A stretch of 64,000 nt of DNA, from the NCBI GenBank assembly GCA_016714815.1, contig JADKBZ010000013.1, positions 62,001 to 126,000 of the forward strand, written 5' to 3'. Position numbers and translations under genes: made by a program. This DNA comes from Holophagales bacterium. GTDB lineage: Bacteria > Acidobacteriota > Thermoanaerobaculia > UBA5066. Below, in pieces: positions 18,882-26,101 of the stretch; within the stretch, counting starts at the first letter, position 1, and each line of letters begins with the position of its first letter. A model generated the notes under the pieces. The model worked only from the letters and a program-made list of their open reading frames with translations, was not told where the DNA came from and searched no databases.

Positions 18882-20134
18882 CCCCAGGGCTCGAGCCGGA
18901 GCTTCTCGCCCGCCTTCACCGCCTCGTCCGACGGCGGAACGAGACGCTTGCGGCCTCGCGTCGGGAGGCCGAAGAGGCGAATGAAGCCGGTGGCGTCGTG
19001 CGAGGTGTAGCCGGTCATGTTGAAGGAGGCGAGGTTGGCCGAGTAGAGCGAGTGCTCCGACGTGCGGCCGACGACCATCGCCGAGCCCTTGAAGAGCTTC
19101 AGCCGGACGTGCCCCGTGCAGGTCTCCGTCACCTTCTCCACGAACGCCTCGAGCGCCTCGCGCAGCGGGCTGAACCACTGCCCGTAGTAGACGAGCTCGG
19201 CGTAGCGGAGGGCGAGCCGCTCCTTCTCGTGCATCGCGTCGCGGTCGAGGGTGAGGGTCTCGAGGGCGCGGAGCGCCTGGACGAGGAGGGTTCCGCCCGG
19301 CGTCTCGTAGACGCCGCGGGACTTGATGCCGACGAGGCGGTTCTCGACGATGTCGACGCGGCCGACTCCGTGGCGGGCCGCGATCTCGTTGAGCGTCGTC
19401 AGGAGCTCGGCCGCCGGAAGGAGCTTTCCGTTCACCTCGACCGGGAAGCCCCCGTCGAAGCCGATCGTCACGTACTCGGGCTCGTCGGGCGCCGTCCGCG
19501 GGTCGACGGTCAGCTTGAACATCGACTCCTCGGGCTCGAACGCCGGGTTCTCGAGCGGCCCCCCCTCGTGCGAGATGTGCCAGAGGTTCCGGTCGCGGGA
19601 GTAGGGCTCCTTCTTCGTGACGGGGACCGGGATGTTCCGCTCGGCGGCGTAGTCGATCGCCTCCTCGCGCGAGGTGATCGACCACTCGCGCCAGGGGGCG
19701 ATGATCGCAAGCTCGGGCGCGAGAGACTGGTAGGCGAGCTCGAAGCGGACCTGGTCGTTCCCCTTCCCCGTGCAGCCGTGGGAGAGGGCGTCGCACCCGG
19801 TCTGCAGGGCGATCTCGACCTGCTTCTTGGCGATGATCGGCCGCGCCGTCGACGTGCCGAGGAGGTACTCGTGCTCGTAGACGGCCCCGGCGCGCAGGAC
19901 GCGCCAGAGGTACTCCGTCGCGAACTCCTCCCGCGCGTCGATCAGGTGGAAGTCGCACGCGCCGGTGGCGAAGGCCTTCTCCTTCAGGCCCGCGGTCTCC
20001 TCGGCCTGGCCGACGTCGACGGCGACCGCCACGACCTCGCAGCCGTAGTTCTCCTTGAGCCAGGGGATGATGATCGACGTGTCGAGACCTCCCGAGTAGG
20101 CGAGGGCGGCTTTCTTGATCTTCGGCGTGCTCAT
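18878..20134 (-). CDS. argG: Argininosuccinate synthase
   Basis: A 418-residue enzyme that joins citrulline and aspartate with ATP to form argininosuccinate. The PP-loop AYSGGLDTSIIIPW begins at residue 12 and carries the ATP pyrophosphatase motif SGGLDTS. Other conserved parts are SHGCTGKGNDQVRFE, the citrulline/aspartate-binding segment FNRTSxDN-like region replaced here by the long-form IAPWREW...SREEAIDYA, and IVENRLVGIKSRGVYETPGG. Length and motifs fit the common type I ArgG. It overlaps argD and argH by four bases each within the operon. Confidence 0.96.
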   Translation of the reverse strand: MSTPKIKKAALAYSGGLDTSIIIPWLKENYGCEVVAVAVDVGQAEETAGLKEKAFATGACDFHLIDAREEFATEYLWRVLRAGAVYEHEYLLGTSTARPIIAKKQVEIALQTGCDALSHGCTGKGNDQVRFELAYQSLAPELAIIAPWREWSITSREEAIDYAAERNIPVPVTKKEPYSRDRNLWHISHEGGPLENPAFEPEESMFKLTVDPRTAPDEPEYVTIGFDGGFPVEVNGKLLPAAELLTTLNEIAARHGVGRVDIVENRLVGIKSRGVYETPGGTLLVQALRALETLTLDRDAMHEKERLALRYAELVYYGQWFSPLREALEAFVEKVTETCTGHVRLKLFKGSAMVVGRTSEHSLYSANLASFNMTGYTSHDATGFIRLFGLPTRGRKRLVPPSDEAVKAGEKLRLEPWG

Positions 20135-21327
20135 GCGGCACCTTCCTTCAGCGTTTCTTCGAGGGCGGTCAGGAAGGCCGAGAGGGCGGCCTTCGGGATG
20201 ACGTAGGGAGGGAGGAGGCGGATCACGGTCTTGCGGGCCGTCCCGACGACGAATCCCTTCTCGAGGAGCCTCTTCTGGACCGGGGCGGCCTCGCGGTCGA
20301 GCTCGATGCCACGGATGAGCCCGGCGCCGCGGACGTCGACGACGGCCTTGTTTCGCTTCTTCAGCGCGGCGATCTTCTTCCCGAACCACTCGCCCGTCTC
20401 GGCGACCTTCGCGACGAGCCCCCCCTCGACGAGCTCGTCGAGGACGGCGAGGCCGAGGCGGCAGGCGACGGGGTTGCCGCCGAAGGTCGTGCCGTGGTGG
20501 CCCGGCTTCACGAGCCCGTCCATCCGCGGCCCCGTCAGGACCGCGCCGAGCGGCAGCCCGCCGCCGAGCGGCTTGGCCATCGTCACGACGTCGGGGACGA
20601 CGCCCGTCGCCTGGAAGGCGAAGAGGTGGCCGGTGCGCCCGAGGCCGCACTGGATCTCGTCGAAGACGAGAACGGCGCCCGTCGCGTCGCAGAGGTCGCG
20701 AGCGGCACGGAGGAACTCCGGCGAGAGCGGGACGATGCCCCCTTCGCCCTGGATCGGCTCGAGGAAGACCGCCGACGTCGTTCCATCCACCGCGGCCCTC
20801 AGCGCCTCCACGTCGTTCGGCGCGACGAACGTCACGCCCGGAAGAAGCGGCAGGAACGGTTCGCGGTAGGCGGCGTTGCCGGTGATGGAGACCGCACCGG
20901 CCGTCCGGCCGTGAAACGAGTTCTCGAGGGCGACGAGCCCCGAACGCCCCGGCGTGGCGAGCCGGGCGAACTTGATCGCCGCCTCGTTCGCCTCCGTCCC
21001 GCTGTTGCAGAAGAAGGCGCGCGACAGGCCCGAAAGCGTGACGAGCCGCTCGGCCAGCTCGCCCTGCGCCGCCTGGTAGAAGAGGTTCGAGACGTGGAGG
21101 AGATCCGTCGCTTCTGCCCTGAGCGCCTTCACGAGGCGCGGGTGCCGGTATCCGAGGGCGTTGACCGCGATGCCGGCGAGGAGGTCCCAGTAGACCTTTC
21201 CGTCCGCGTCGACGAGCTTCGCTCCGCGGCCGTCGCGGGGGTGGAACTTCGTCCAGGCGTACGTCCCGAGAAGGTACGAGGCCGCGCGCGCCTCGACCGC
21301 CTGGGTGCTCTCGTCAGGCTGCGACAA
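20131..21327 (-). CDS. argD: Acetylornithine aminotransferase
   Basis: A 398-residue class III PLP aminotransferase that turns N-acetylglutamate semialdehyde into N-acetylornithine. The PLP lysine is K252 in VVTMAKPLGGGLPLGA; the phosphate-binding and cofactor motifs NSGTEANEAAIKFAR and VFDEIQCGLGRTG are clear, as is EPIQGEGG. The start is a TTG inside the end of argB (14-base overlap); no better start follows within the next 20 codons. Enzymes of this family often also act on succinyl-diaminopimelate, so a role in lysine synthesis is possible. Confidence 0.95.
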   Translation of the reverse strand: MSQPDESTQAVEARAASYLLGTYAWTKFHPRDGRGAKLVDADGKVYWDLLAGIAVNALGYRHPRLVKALRAEATDLLHVSNLFYQAAQGELAERLVTLSGLSRAFFCNSGTEANEAAIKFARLATPGRSGLVALENSFHGRTAGAVSITGNAAYREPFLPLLPGVTFVAPNDVEALRAAVDGTTSAVFLEPIQGEGGIVPLSPEFLRAARDLCDATGAVLVFDEIQCGLGRTGHLFAFQATGVVPDVVTMAKPLGGGLPLGAVLTGPRMDGLVKPGHHGTTFGGNPVACRLGLAVLDELVEGGLVAKVAETGEWFGKKIAALKKRNKAVVDVRGAGLIRGIELDREAAPVQKRLLEKGFVVGTARKTVIRLLPPYVIPKAALSAFLTALEETLKEGAA

Positions 21328-22090
21328 GGTGGGTGCCTCCCTTCCCCTCGAGGAGGGCCGACCGGTGCATCGACGGCCCCGCGATGATGACCTCCGTCAC
21401 CCCCGCCTCGAGCGCCTCGACGGCGGAGCGCAGCTTCGGCTTCATCCCGCCCGTCACGGCGGGTGAGGCGAGGAGGGCCCGCGCCGAGCGCGCGTCGAGC
21501 TTCTCGATCACGTTCCCGTCCGCGTCCCGCACCCCCTCGACGTCGGTGAGGAAGACGAGCTTCTTCGCGCCGAGCGCGGCCGCGAGGGCCGAGGCGGCGG
21601 AGTCGGCGTTCACGTTCAGGAGGGTCCCCTCCCGCCCGAGCGCGACCGAGGCGACGAGCGGCAGGAACCCGGCGCCGAGGACCGCCGACAGGAGCGTCGG
21701 GTCGCACCTCACGACGCGGCCGACGAAGCCGAGGTCGACCCCTTCCACCGCCTCGTGGAACTCGGCCCAGAGAGTGTCGCCGTCGGCGCCCGAGAGCCCA
21801 GAGACACGAATGCCCCGGGCGCGCAGCTCGGCGACGAGCGTCTTGTTCACGAGCCCCGAGAGGATCGAAACGACGACGTCGAGCGTCTCGGCGTCGGTGA
21901 CCCGCAGCCCCCCCTGGACCTTCTTCGGGATGTCGAGGGCGGCGAGCATGGCGTCGATCCGCTTGCCGCCGCCGTGGACGACGATCGACTTCTTCCCGGA
22001 CGTCCAGGAGGTCGCGACCGCCTCGAGGGCGGAGCCCCGGAGCTCGCGGTTCTCGAGGAGGCTCCCCCCCATTTTCACGATGTCGATCAA
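21314..22090 (-). CDS. argB: Acetylglutamate kinase
   Basis: A 258-residue amino acid kinase that phosphorylates N-acetylglutamate. Typical segments are VKMGGSLL at the N-terminus with the phosphate-binding Lys6, IVVHGGGKRID, the substrate loop NVNADSAASALAAALGAKKLVFLTDVEGV (cited for NADSAA and LTDVEGV), and VTGGMKPKL near the C-terminus. The TTG start directly abuts the argC stop codon. It lacks the N-terminal helix that marks the arginine-inhibited hexameric forms, so it is more likely of the dimeric, E. coli-like kind; this is inference from length. Confidence 0.95.
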   Translation of the reverse strand: MIDIVKMGGSLLENRELRGSALEAVATSWTSGKKSIVVHGGGKRIDAMLAALDIPKKVQGGLRVTDAETLDVVVSILSGLVNKTLVAELRARGIRVSGLSGADGDTLWAEFHEAVEGVDLGFVGRVVRCDPTLLSAVLGAGFLPLVASVALGREGTLLNVNADSAASALAAALGAKKLVFLTDVEGVRDADGNVIEKLDARSARALLASPAVTGGMKPKLRSAVEALEAGVTEVIIAGPSMHRSALLEGKGGTHLVAA

Positions 22091-23113
22091 CTAGAAACCC
22101 TCCGTCTCCGGCAGGCCGAAGACCCGATTCAGATTCTGGACCGCCTGGGAGGCGGCGCCCTTCAGAAGGTTGTCGATGGCGGAGACGACGACCGCCCTCC
22201 GGCCGCCCGGCAGGAGCTTCCAGCCGACGTGGGCCCGTGGCGTCCCGACGACGTCCCTGAGCTCGGGAAGACGCCCCGCCGACAGGACCTTCACGAACGG
22301 CCGGCCGGAGTAGGCGGCCGCGAAGCGCTCCGCGACCGCGGCATCCGAAACCGTCCCCTCGAACGAGACGTGGATCGTCGACAGGATCCCGCGCACCACG
22401 GGAAGCAGGTGCGGAACGAAGGTGAACGCGGCCTCGGCCGCCAGCCCCAGCTCCTGCCTCATCTCCGGCTCGTGCCTGTGGTTCCCGACCGCATAGGCCT
22501 TGTAGCTCCCGGAAAGCTCGCAGAACGAGTAGGCCAGCTCGGCCTTCTTCCCCGCGCCGGAGACCCCGCTCGCCGAGCTGACGAAGAGCGGCTGGTCCGC
22601 GGCGAGAATCGCAACCAGCGGCTTCAGGGCCAGTAGCACGGACGTCGGATAGCAGCCCGGGTTGGCGACGAGTCTCGCCCCGGCCAGCTCCTCGCCGCAC
22701 CACTCCGTGAGGCCGTAGACGGCCTCCCCGAGAAGCTCCGGCGCCGGGTGCGCGAAGCCGTACCAGGCCGGGTAGAGCGCTGCGTCTCTCAGGCGAAAGG
22801 CTCCCGAGACGTCGATCACCCGGACCCCCGCTTCCAGGAGCCGCGGCGCGAGCTCGGCCGAGACCTCGTTCGGCGTCGCCAGGATCGCGGCGTCGGGCCT
22901 GCCCGAAACGAGCGCGCCTTCGGCAAACGGAATGACGTCCGGTCCGTCGAGCCCTGCCAGATCGGGATGCAGCTCCCGGAAGAGCACCCCCTTCCCGCCC
23001 GGGCTCCCGAAGAGTCCCGCCAGCTCGACATGCGGGTGGCGGGCGAGAAGGCGGACGGCTTCCGCTCCGGAATAGCCGGCGGCGCCCACGACGGAGACAC
23101 GAATCATCTTCAA
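22091..23113 (-). CDS. argC: N-acetyl-gamma-glutamyl-phosphate reductase
   Basis: A 340-residue type 1 ArgC that reduces N-acetylglutamyl phosphate to the semialdehyde using NADPH. The Rossmann motif GAAGYSGAEAVRLL opens the protein. The catalytic cysteine is C154 in VANPGCYPTSVLLAL, and the substrate loop SSASGVSGAGKKA and the motif YAVGNHRHEPEM are present. The listed start is a TTG preceded by GAGATGAG; an ATG two codons later is equally possible. It follows argR by 30 bases and is the first biosynthetic gene of the operon. Confidence 0.95.
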   Translation of the reverse strand: MKMIRVSVVGAAGYSGAEAVRLLARHPHVELAGLFGSPGGKGVLFRELHPDLAGLDGPDVIPFAEGALVSGRPDAAILATPNEVSAELAPRLLEAGVRVIDVSGAFRLRDAALYPAWYGFAHPAPELLGEAVYGLTEWCGEELAGARLVANPGCYPTSVLLALKPLVAILAADQPLFVSSASGVSGAGKKAELAYSFCELSGSYKAYAVGNHRHEPEMRQELGLAAEAAFTFVPHLLPVVRGILSTIHVSFEGTVSDAAVAERFAAAYSGRPFVKVLSAGRLPELRDVVGTPRAHVGWKLLPGGRRAVVVSAIDNLLKGAASQAVQNLNRVFGLPETEGF

Positions 23114-23143
23114 TTACTCATCTCCCGGATAGGCGTCCGGCCT

Positions 23144-23644
23144 TCAGACGTCGCGTCGGCGCGCCGGGGCGGGCGCCCCGGGGGCGGAAAGGCGGGCGGC
23201 GAGAGCCCGTGCGGAGGCCGCGTCGACGGCGGCCACGAAGACCGTGTCGTCCCCGGCGATCGTCCCCACGGCCTCGGGAAGCCCCGCCTCGTCGAGGACG
23301 CGGGCCACCGGATGCGCGCCGGCGGGAGGGGTCTTCAGGACGACGAGCGTCCCGGCGACCCTCACCGAAAGGACCGAGTCCGAAAGAACCTTCTCGAGCC
23401 GCGCGAGCCGCCGCTGGGCGTCGTCCGCCGGATCGACGGCCCCGGGCAGGGCGTAACCCCGCGGCGTCTTCACGAGCCCGAGGTCGCGGACGTCGCGGGA
23501 GAGGGTCGGCTGGGTCGCCTCGAAGCCCCTCCGCGAAAGAAGCCGCTGGAGCTCTTCCTGCGACCTCACCGGCTCCTCCCTCAGGAGGCGGACGATCGCG
23601 TCGCGCCGGCGAAGGACGGAGGCGATCGGATGACTATTCACCAC
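23144..23644 (-). CDS. argR: Arginine repressor
   Basis: A 166-residue ArgR/AhrC-type regulator. The N-terminal winged helix is clear (RDAIVRLLREEPVRSQEELQ and the recognition part TQPTLSRDVRDLGLVKTP). The C-terminal domain that forms hexamers and binds arginine has the motif GTIAGDDTVFVAA, with the paired Asp that contact the ligand. Two adjacent GTG codons could serve as start. As first gene of the operon, with a candidate ARG box over its promoter, it probably represses itself and argCBDGHJ when arginine is plentiful. The predicted transcription start falls almost on the GTG, so the message may be leaderless. Confidence 0.94.
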   Translation of the reverse strand: MVNSHPIASVLRRRDAIVRLLREEPVRSQEELQRLLSRRGFEATQPTLSRDVRDLGLVKTPRGYALPGAVDPADDAQRRLARLEKVLSDSVLSVRVAGTLVVLKTPPAGAHPVARVLDEAGLPEAVGTIAGDDTVFVAAVDAASARALAARLSAPGAPAPARRRDV

Positions 23645-23662
23645 AGCAAGATATTATTCACA
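23645..23662 (-). promoter_or_regulatory. Candidate ARG box (ArgR operator)
   Basis: On the minus strand TGTGAATAATATCTTGCT matches the left half of the 18-bp ARG box (WNTGAATWWWWATTCANW) perfectly and the right half poorly. A second half-site, GTGAATAG, lies at 23634-23641 just inside argR. The first site covers the predicted -10 element. Confidence 0.45.
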
Positions 23663-23680
23663 CCTGCGTGACCCCGTCAA
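23651..23680 (-). promoter_or_regulatory. Candidate promoter of the arginine operon
   Basis: TTGACG and TAATAT are 18 bases apart on the minus strand, and the -10 element overlaps the candidate ARG box. Transcription would begin at about 23645, at or next to the argR start codon. Confidence 0.45.
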
Positions 23681-23953
23681 GTGGCCCGGAACCCAGGCGA
23701 GGGGAACACCTCCAGAACGCCGCCCGAGCTGAACCGCCTCCGAAAGACACCGACTCTCCGCATTTCCCCATCGGAGTAGCCGCTACGGCGTGCTGCGAAA
23801 CACGGCCTGCGAATCGGGCGGCGGTTTCGTGGCCGTGTCTTCCTCACAGGGTATCCTCGAAGCCGTGCGCCAGGAGCGGAACCCAAAGGGCTGGGGCTCG
23901 GAGTTGTTCTACGTGATCATCGACGTAGACCGCTACTTTCAGTAGCCTTCACG
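23681..23953. other. Intergenic region, no gene seen
   Basis: Apart from the arginine promoter at its left end nothing convincing is coded here. Short open frames exist on both strands but lack ribosome sites and family resemblance. G+C falls here and stays low through the next two genes. Confidence 0.5.
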
Positions 23954-25369
23954 ATGCGTCGCTTTCCCGGGAGCCATCTCTGGGTCTTCGTGGTCGTTCT
24001 CGCGGCGGCAGCGGTTCGCGTCGCAGGTTGGGACAATTGGTCCTTTTGGCTTGACGAGGCCATGCAGGTCGACTTCGTCAGGCGCAGCTTTGGAGAGATG
24101 TGGAACGCCATCTTGAACGACGGGGTACACCCCCCCCTCGACTACGTCTTCTTGAGGGCGTGGCGCCACCTCTCTTCGGCCGAGAGCTGGTCTCGTACCC
24201 TGCCCGTTCTCTGGTCATGCCTCACCGTCCTCGCGGTTTACGTTCGCGCCGGAGGATCCCGCCACCCGGTTCGCTCGCTCGCTGCCGCTTCCGCCTTTGC
24301 AGCATTCCCGCTGGCAGTCTTTCTGGGGCAGGAGATGCGTCCCTATGCAGCTGGAATCTGTTTCGCCGCATTGTTCGACGCAGCCCGCTCGCGATATGAA
24401 TCGGGCGGCCGGAGATCGATGCTCGTGGCGGCGGGCGTCTTTGGGGTTCTTGCGAGTTGGACCCTGTACTGGGCTGGACTGTTCGTTGCCTTCTCGTGGT
24501 TACTCGACCTCGTTCGCTTCGCGCGACGTGGAGATCGCCCAGCGCTTCGCCGGGCCGCACTGACCAGTGCCGTCACCTTCCTGCTCTTCGTTCCCTGGTT
24601 GGTGATGGTCGCCCGGGAGAATCGAGGTACGCAGCCATCGTCCGCACCCAAGGTGTCCATCAAGCTCGTTCTCCAGTTTCTGGGAGGGCTCGCGGCGGAC
24701 AGGCAGGACGACGTCAAGCAACCCGTGGTTGCCGTCATCATCTGGGCATTCGTCGTGGCAGGGCTCGTATTTGGACCGACTTCTGAACGGGGACGGACCG
24801 CCATGGAAGCTGCGCTGTTTTCTGGCGGAGTCCTCTTTGCGCTCAGCATCACCGGACACTGGTGGTCCCTCCGATACCTCGCAATCTCGATGCTGCCCCT
24901 GTCGCGAGCGATTGGTTTCTTCTTCGAGCGTGTCGGAGTCTGGTCGAAGTCCAGGCCGACGATCGCGATCGCTTCGACCTTCGTTCTCTTGATGCTGCAG
25001 AGAGCCGCGATAGACGACAACGCGCGATTCGCTCGGCCGGACTGGCGCAGGCCGGCAGACTACCTGAGGTTCATGTTGACCAGTGGGTATGACGGCCCAG
25101 TTGTGGCTGCAGACCCCTACGCCTACTTTACGCTTCGAGCACAGCTCGGGGGCTGGCCGAAAGGGCCGGATGTGGTTCTCAAGCCAAGCGCAGGCGAGCT
25201 CGCCGAGTGGATCAAGACGACGAATCGGGGGTGGGTCGTGCGGGCTCCCCACTTCGCTGGGTCTCAGGGCGTGGATGGACTTCTTTTCACCGAACCCTGG
25301 GGCCGATTCGGAAGAGCCGAAGACGCCTGCCTGTTTCGCGTGACGGACGGCCGAATCGTTGGTCCCTAA
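23954..25369 (+). CDS. GT39-family (dolichyl-phosphate-mannose type) glycosyltransferase
   Basis: A 471-residue integral membrane protein with about ten hydrophobic segments. After TM1 it has WSFWLDEAMQVDFVRR, the acidic Asp-Glu motif in the first periplasmic loop that marks GT39/ArnT-like enzymes using polyprenyl-phosphate sugars, followed by HPPLDYVFLRAW, also typical. The soluble C-terminus (from about residue 370) is periplasmic. It probably glycosylates a lipid or protein in the envelope; the acceptor is unknown. Base composition is near 58-60% G+C, well below neighbours. Its stop overlaps that of the convergent lipoprotein gene by four bases, so the pair may have moved together. Confidence 0.82.
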   Translation: MRRFPGSHLWVFVVVLAAAAVRVAGWDNWSFWLDEAMQVDFVRRSFGEMWNAILNDGVHPPLDYVFLRAWRHLSSAESWSRTLPVLWSCLTVLAVYVRAGGSRHPVRSLAAASAFAAFPLAVFLGQEMRPYAAGICFAALFDAARSRYESGGRRSMLVAAGVFGVLASWTLYWAGLFVAFSWLLDLVRFARRGDRPALRRAALTSAVTFLLFVPWLVMVARENRGTQPSSAPKVSIKLVLQFLGGLAADRQDDVKQPVVAVIIWAFVVAGLVFGPTSERGRTAMEAALFSGGVLFALSITGHWWSLRYLAISMLPLSRAIGFFFERVGVWSKSRPTIAIASTFVLLMLQRAAIDDNARFARPDWRRPADYLRFMLTSGYDGPVVAADPYAYFTLRAQLGGWPKGPDVVLKPSAGELAEWIKTTNRGWVVRAPHFAGSQGVDGLLFTEPWGRFGRAEDACLFRVTDGRIVGP

Positions 25370-25887
25370 TGCAGCCAAGGCACGACACGGACCCAGTCGA
25401 AAGCGACAGCGAGCGGTCTTGCGTCGGCGCTACCAGCAACCCGGTCCCTGGGGGCGTCGGCTCGTGAGAACTTGAATCGCAGGACGTTCTCCTGGCTCGC
25501 CCACACCGACCAAGGGGTCTCGAAGGAGTGCTCTGTTGGAGCCGAGGAGACGTCAATCTCTGCTACACGAGTAGCGTTTATGAACAACGTCAAGTGTTGT
25601 GGCGGGGCTTCCGCGTAGGTGAACGACCACGCCCGTATAGAGACTTTATAAGGCTGGGGAACCACCCCGGCGATGGAGAGGATCGCTTCGCGGCCCTCCG
25701 CCCAGCAGAAGCTAGCGCCGTCAGAGGTCCGTTCCGACCCAGACCAACCGGAGCGCACCCTAATCGACGCGGTTTCACCGTCAAAGTCGATGGCCCTTTG
25801 CGTTGCCTCCGGCGGTTTGGAGCAGGCGACTAAGAGAGAGAGCGCGAGGGTAATGCTACTCGTTGAAGCAGCGAAGGGGCATCTCAC
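25366..25887 (-). CDS. Lipoprotein with jelly-roll-like domain
   Basis: A 173-residue lipoprotein: a GTG start, hydrophobic segment and lipobox ending LLVAC. The mature part starts near a GWSGSE segment and ends with SADARPLAVAFDWVRVVP. From memory, the pairing of a GWSGxE start with a D-x-RPLAVA-x-W end occurs in beta-sandwich domains attached to membrane glycosyltransferases and polysaccharide proteins. That would fit its convergent GT39 neighbour, but the link is inference. Composition matches the low-GC patch. No enzymatic residues were recognised. Confidence 0.65.
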   Translation of the reverse strand: MRCPFAASTSSITLALSLLVACSKPPEATQRAIDFDGETASIRVRSGWSGSERTSDGASFCWAEGREAILSIAGVVPQPYKVSIRAWSFTYAEAPPQHLTLFINATRVAEIDVSSAPTEHSFETPWSVWASQENVLRFKFSRADAPRDRVAGSADARPLAVAFDWVRVVPWLH

Positions 25888-26101
25888 GTCGTCAGTCTAT
25901 AGGCCCACAGAAACGCGCAGCGAGCACTGCCGAACCGAGTCCTACCCGGGTAACAGCCAGAGGCGGACCGGTGGATTTCCGAGATGCAATCTCACGATTC
26001 TCCAAAATATCTGTTAACCGGCCGCCAAGTCCCTTATATCTGATGCCCTTGAATCATTGATGAGGCCAGCCCCGGTCCGAATAATCCGCCCGGGGGAAAC
26101 C

